Source of the DNA: Pyrrhoderma lamaoense | Taxonomy: Eukaryota; Basidiomycota; Agaricomycetes; Hymenochaetales; Hymenochaetaceae | NCBI GenBank assembly: GCA_002794735.1 | Contig: NBAZ01000001.1 | Span: forward strand, 1,922,001-1,986,000 | Direction: 5' to 3' | DNA: 64,000 nucleotides | Shown here: positions 59,024 through 64,000 of the stretch, one piece after another | Layout: every line of letters begins with the position of its first letter | How positions within the stretch are numbered: the first letter of the stretch is position 1 | Made by a program: the position numbers and the translations under genes | The notes under the pieces: generated by a model | What the model saw: the letters and a program-made list of their open reading frames with translations, nothing else | Told to the model about the DNA's origin: nothing | Databases searched by the model: none

Positions 59024-62000
59024 ATCAAGAGAGCTTATTGGCGGCCATGGCATATAGTGCCTCCCGGTCACCACTTTCGTCTACTAGTGACTTGAGGAAC
59101 CCACCCTCTTTCTTAAGAAGATTTGAAGGTGAGTCAAACTCAACAAGCCTTCCAGCGTCAAGAACCATCTGTATTATCCATCAAATTGATTTATATGCTT
59201 GTAGAATACTAGAGATAGTTTTGGACACATACAATTTTATCAGAATCCATGATAGTTTGTAAACGATGTGCGATTGTTAAAAGTGTGACGTCTCCCTTCA
59301 GTTCATTCCGTAGTGAAGATTGGATAATCGAATCTGTGCTGTAATCTAAGCCAGGTAAAGAATATTTGATATTAATAAGCTTCATGATCATGATGTAAAG
59401 AAGGAAATAAGAATCAATGAGAAAAAAAGACTACATACCAATAGCAGATGTTGCCTCGTCGAGAATAAGTAATTTTGAACCTCTAACAATAGCACGGGCA
59501 AGAGCCAATATTTGTCTCTGTCCTTGAGATAAGTTTGCACCACCTGCAGCTATCTGCGTATCAAGAGTGATTCTTCCTTCGCTTTCATCAGTCTGAAGAG
59601 AGAAAAGCCCAGCAGAGCGGAGAGCGTCATTCAGTGTTGCATCGTCATTCTCATCGAATGGATCAAGGTTGTGGCGAAGACTACCGCTGAGTAATTCCGG
59701 CTACCGAATAAGATGATTAGGGACACAAATTTGTGGCTATTTGTGGCCTTGTTACTTACAACTTGTGGGATAATAGTGATATTTCTGCGTAACGCATCAA
59801 GATTTATATCACTAGTTAGAAGACCATCATAGTAAACCTGCCCTTCAGTGCAAATGCATCGCAAAAGCGAAAGGGTGAGAGAACTCTTTCGACTACGTAT
59901 TAGTATATCAAGTAAGAATTAGGTTTGTGGATGTGAATCGTACCTTTCCACTACCCGTTCGGCCAACTATTGAGAATGACGTCAGGAACAACTTTTTAGA
60001 TGAAGCCACGTTCATTTCTTACCGACTCCCACACGTTCTCCGGACTTGATCTCAAACGAAATATCATGAAGGACTTTCGGGCCGTCTGGGGAATACCGAG
60101 CAGAAAGCTTCTCAACGACGATATTCCCACTTGATGGCCAATACGCTGGTGGGACACCCTTTGGAGTCGGCTTCGGTTCTTGTTCAATCTCAATATAGCC
60201 TTGTACACGTTCAAGACTATAAGAAAGTATCTGAATAAACGAAAGATAAGCAGGGTAATAGATTGGACAACAGACCTGTTACCTGGACAAATCAAAGGGA
60301 TAATCAGACATTAGCATTGTAAATCATTAAAAGCTCAGTTTCAGACATACCATTGACTTCAAAGTCATTGAGCATTCTAACCCACCAAAGAATGAGAGAG
60401 CTGAAAGCCACTGAGAATTGAAGTAACTTAGTTTTTTATAAGGCTATTTGAAGTATTCTACAACTTACCGGCCATATTGAGAGAAAATCCGGTATTACTA
60501 GCGGAACCCAATTGACGTCCGTAAACAAGGTAGCCTGCCAGCCCGGCAGCGAACAGTGCTCCAAGACTATCGATACGAATACAAACCCAGCTATGAGACA
60601 AGAACACTATTAGTAAGATACAGCAGTTAGATCCTAGTATGATCGTACCGATTGAGATTATAAAAAGTACGAGCATTGCGCGTGTATTTGTCAATGCGGC
60701 TCAAGGATTCGGTCTTGAATAGATCTTGAGCACCAAAAGCTCGAATCGAGACTAAGGCCCGGGATTGGTTATCATGATGAAGATATAAAGGTAGACCTAC
60801 AAGCTTACCAAGTCCAGCGACCGCTGCTCCGAAGTGATTAAGGACGGGTGACTTTGCATTTGCCATTTCTCGTTTCACAGAAAGCTGTGCCTTAATATAT
60901 ATCTGACCGAACCAGCTCCCTACAGCCCCAACAATAATACTGGGGATAAGAAAAGCGGTGACATGTATACAATAGCAGCGATGCGCAAGATAAGAGTAAG
61001 AGTTAATTCGATAACCACTCCTAAGCTTTGAGATACCCGTCCATCAACTACAAAGGGCGTTAACCGAGTAAATACCTTAACGTCAATATACTACATACTA
61101 GCACTGATGTCTTGTGTACATCGAGCTATGATACGACCCAGGGGTGTAGAGTCAAGCCACCTTAGAGTTGTCCCTGGTACAATCTAATTATTCAAGGAAT
61201 GTTACTTCGCGTATCAGTATTAACTTACCTGTGACTGAGGCAATCAACCGTTCGTGGATTCTGCGAGAAGCCTGGACCATTCCTCTGATGTATACATAAT
61301 AACCGAAAAAATATCTAATTTCATGACCAATCAGTGGCTGAAAAGTATGATTTTGGTATCGTAGCGTCTTACAGTATGACGCCAATAAGTAAGATTGAGG
61401 AGAAGACGCTCAAATGGCTAGTAGTAACTCTTTGTCAGGACGTTCACCAAAATTATACGAGAGCGTAACTTACTAGATCACAGAGACTTCGCTTCGATCA
61501 TGGTTCTCGTACTGGGAAGCCCAGTATCCTAGATACCAAGTTTGGATAACATTACAAAGGTCAACTAGGAACATCGAAGCTAGGAAAGAAAACCAGAACA
61601 ATGGCCCCCAAGGTTAGTGAGGTAAAGTTTTCACTTTGATATCATATCAGCCAGATCCCCCCTACTATTGATTTTATGCGGCACTCACCAGCTGACCAGC
61701 TAACATGTCCCATAGCAATTTCCTCGGCAACAACCAGCTTTCCATCTGACTTTTTGGGTTCTTCACCTGCCTTTGGACCCTCGGATTCCTCCTCTTGAGT
61801 CGCTTTTTCCATCGCTTCTGCAGACTTCTTTGCTTCAGATTGCATTTCCTTGTCAGTAGCAAGAATTTCTGCGACAGTTCCTTGGTGTGCAATGCGACCA
61901 TCTGTCCCAAGTGACACGACAAAACTCGCGATTGGACCAACCATAGCGACATTATGTGTCTAGATGGAGAACGTATAAAAAACATGACTCGATAATATCA

Positions 62001-64000
62001 TGAATCTCACTTACCACAAGTATCACTGTCCTTCCACGAAGTAAATCACCTTGGAAGCACTTGTCTACGATCCAGCGGGAAGTATGCACATCCAAAGCAG
62101 CAAGAACATCGTCAAGCAGTAAGATATCAGCAGACGAATACACTGCACGAGCCAAAGTCACGCGAGCCTGGTCAGATTCGTGATCAGTTAATATGTTTAT
62201 TCTAGCAAAAATGATCAAGAACCTTCTGTCCACCACTGCAAATTCGATTAAAATCCTTTACCATCGAAAAATGAATTAGCAATACAACTTACCTCAAAGT
62301 TAAGCCCTTTTCTCCAACTTCGGTATTGTCTCCGGCGTCAAAAAGCGTTAAATCACGTTCCAATCCGCATTGATAAATGACTAACTCCCATGATTAGCTG
62401 CGTTTGTCTCAGTCTCATAAGAGGCTGGACGTACCTTTCTTATAGCGTTCTTCATCATATGGCGATCCGAATAGGATATTATCACGAATCGTTTCATTTT
62501 GTACCCAAGATTCCTGCGCAGCGTAGGCAACTCCCTTATCACGAGGCAGATTAGCCCATGATGTTGGACCAGATGGCAAGAAATGCATTTCCCCTAGTTA
62601 CGTTAATCACCTACTAATCTACCACAACTAAGATTCTCTTACCAAGCAAGGCCATGAGTAACGATGTCTTCCCAGAACCCGTAGGTCCAATAATCATGTT
62701 CAACGCTCCACGCTTAAAAATGAGCTCCCCTTCGATGTTCAAACGAAATTTACGGCGTGATGGGGTGAGAGTACCATCATCCTCAGACCAGACATAAGTA
62801 GCATCGCAAAAACCGATAGTCTCAGGATCCTTAGGTGCTGCAGAGAAGTTCTCAATTGCTTCGGCACCCTCCTTTTCTGACATCGAGAATTCATCTAACA
62901 ACTCTGTCTCGTCCAAGAATTCGGAAACACGGTCAAGAGAAACTTTTCCCTGAATTATCGCTGGAACCAGGAAGAAAATCATATGCAATTGATCTCGGAG
63001 GAGGTCAAACACTATAAGACAGAGTTAAACAATGATGTGTCTATGCCAACTCTATCAGAAAATCTTACCAGCCATAGATGAGAAGACACGTGAAGCTAGG
63101 AATATTTAGATTGGGATAAACGAGATGGTACTAAGGGTATACATACCCGTCAGTGTTTGCCTCATGATCAAAGTCTGCGAAGAGGGTTGAGAAATTTGCA
63201 TCTTCGATTGCAGCTTAGGAACTTACGTATGTAACGAATGTTACAATCATAGTCAACAATGGGATCAAGTAGCTAAACAAATAATGTATGTTAGTATACT
63301 GTTTGCAGGAGATCTCTATAAGTTGTATACTTGATTGATCCGTTTATTATATCCAATAGTTGTCTGTAGCGTATATAAGCCAGTTCTTCTTCTCTTTTCT
63401 CGGCTATTTGTTTCTGCATTCTTGGTTCCCACCCAAAGAGTTTCACCATCCGGATTACATTCATAGCTAGAACGCATGTTAGCCTGATAGCTAAAACTGT
63501 ATGTGAAAGATATTTTACTTTCTGTGACAGTCTGAACTCTGGCATCGGTCTGTTAATTTGTATTTTTTTGAGTAGGCAATATTATGAATCCCGTTCAAGT
63601 TACTTTACCTTTTTCATACGACTGATTTGAGCGGTCTGAGTGAGTTTAGAGATATAGCCCGGAATGGGAAAGAAAAGTATCATGACACCCAACCCAACGA
63701 AGGCACTTTAAAGGGTATAAATAGGTATGTAGTTAATATAGTATATGGTGCCTACCTCCAGCCTAGGATATTATATAGGAAATATATACCAAAGCCAACT
63801 AATAACGGCCCTTGGACGATGAGTAGCATGAAATCTCGACCTTCAGTAATGTTCGTCAAGTCCGTTGTTACCAAATTATTCAGTTTTCCAACCAAGTTGT
63901 CTGTACTACTCCCACTCTTCGATTTGGACGCATCTTCCGTACCCTTTGTTTTGCTCTTATTCGAACTTGTAACACTAATCTGGTCTCCAGTTCCACCTAC
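59024..64000 (-). CDS. ABCC (MRP-type) transporter, 5' end outside the window
   Basis: This is a full-length multidrug-resistance-associated transporter whose N-terminus continues past 64000. From the window edge inward: first transmembrane domain ([19 protein letters not shown]...[17 protein letters not shown]), then NBD1 with Walker [12 protein letters not shown], Walker [15 protein letters not shown] and a [12 protein letters not shown] signature. A charged linker rich in Glu and Lys follows, then the second transmembrane domain. NBD2 carries Walker A GRTGSGKSS-like sequence, signature [10 protein letters not shown], Walker [12 protein letters not shown] and the H-loop TIAHRL. It ends at 59024 (AMAANKLS). 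Substrate is unknown; family members export conjugates, drugs or pigments. Many small introns are present and not all borders were checked. Confidence 0.9.

Noticed and set aside
1..64000. Biosynthetic or resistance gene cluster (P450, oxygenase, glycosyltransferase, ABC transporter all present)
   Set aside because: The P450 is ERG5 and the transferase is ATG26, both primary sterol metabolism, and they are tens of kilobases apart among housekeeping genes.

Overview
This window is nuclear DNA from a filamentous basidiomycete, most likely an Agaricomycete. I infer this from AT-leaning DNA packed with genes interrupted by many 45-70 nt GT-AG introns, several very short exons, and fungal gene families: CYP61 sterol desaturase, GH72 wall glucanosyltransferase, SUR7/PalI, HOG-type MAPKKK and GRAM-PH sterol glucosyltransferase. 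The order cannot be fixed from the sequence alone. I see no bacterial features, CRISPR array, transposon, rRNA or convincing tRNA.

Layout. 1-9 kb: 3' part of a secreted-protein gene (+), ERG5 (-), a seven-helix membrane protein (-), LAS1 (+), a Mid2/SKG6-like surface protein (-). 9-18 kb: SUB2 (-), a DIC1-type mitochondrial carrier (-), a GH43-CBM35 galactanase-like enzyme (-), ROK1 (+). 18-30 kb: UPS2-type PRELI protein (+), TFC3/TFIIIC subunit (+), a polytopic membrane protein (+). 30-41 kb: SSK2-type MAPKKK (-), RBG1/DRG1 GTPase (+), an MBL-fold hydrolase (+), UPS1-type PRELI protein (+). 41-52 kb: RIC1 (+), a 2OG-Fe(II) oxygenase (+), ATG26-type sterol glucosyltransferase (-). 52-64 kb: SUR7/PalI protein (-), GAS1-type GH72 (+), an RRM/zinc-knuckle RNA-binding protein (+), and a 5'-truncated ABCC transporter (-).

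Most genes are unrelated housekeeping functions: rRNA processing (LAS1, ROK1), mRNA export (SUB2), Pol III transcription (TFC3), translation (RBG1), mitochondrial lipid and dicarboxylate transport (UPS1, UPS2, DIC1) and Golgi traffic (RIC1). Wall and membrane genes recur (ERG5, ATG26, SUR7, GAS1, SSK2, ABCC), but nothing in the sequence ties them into one pathway cluster.

The strongest unexpected signal is technical. Many conserved genes carry one-base reading-frame losses, always consistent with one missing base and often in a short G or C run. In LAS1, ROK1, UPS2, UPS1 and the GH43 gene, the spliced length falls short of a multiple of three by exactly the number of sites inferred from protein similarity. 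Homopolymer under-calling is the likeliest cause. The strongest biological signal is extreme exon fragmentation: RBG1 has consecutive 16, 15 and 14 nt exons plus a 6 nt exon, and the GH43 gene has 17 and 6 nt exons. I did not find a clear undescribed multi-gene system.
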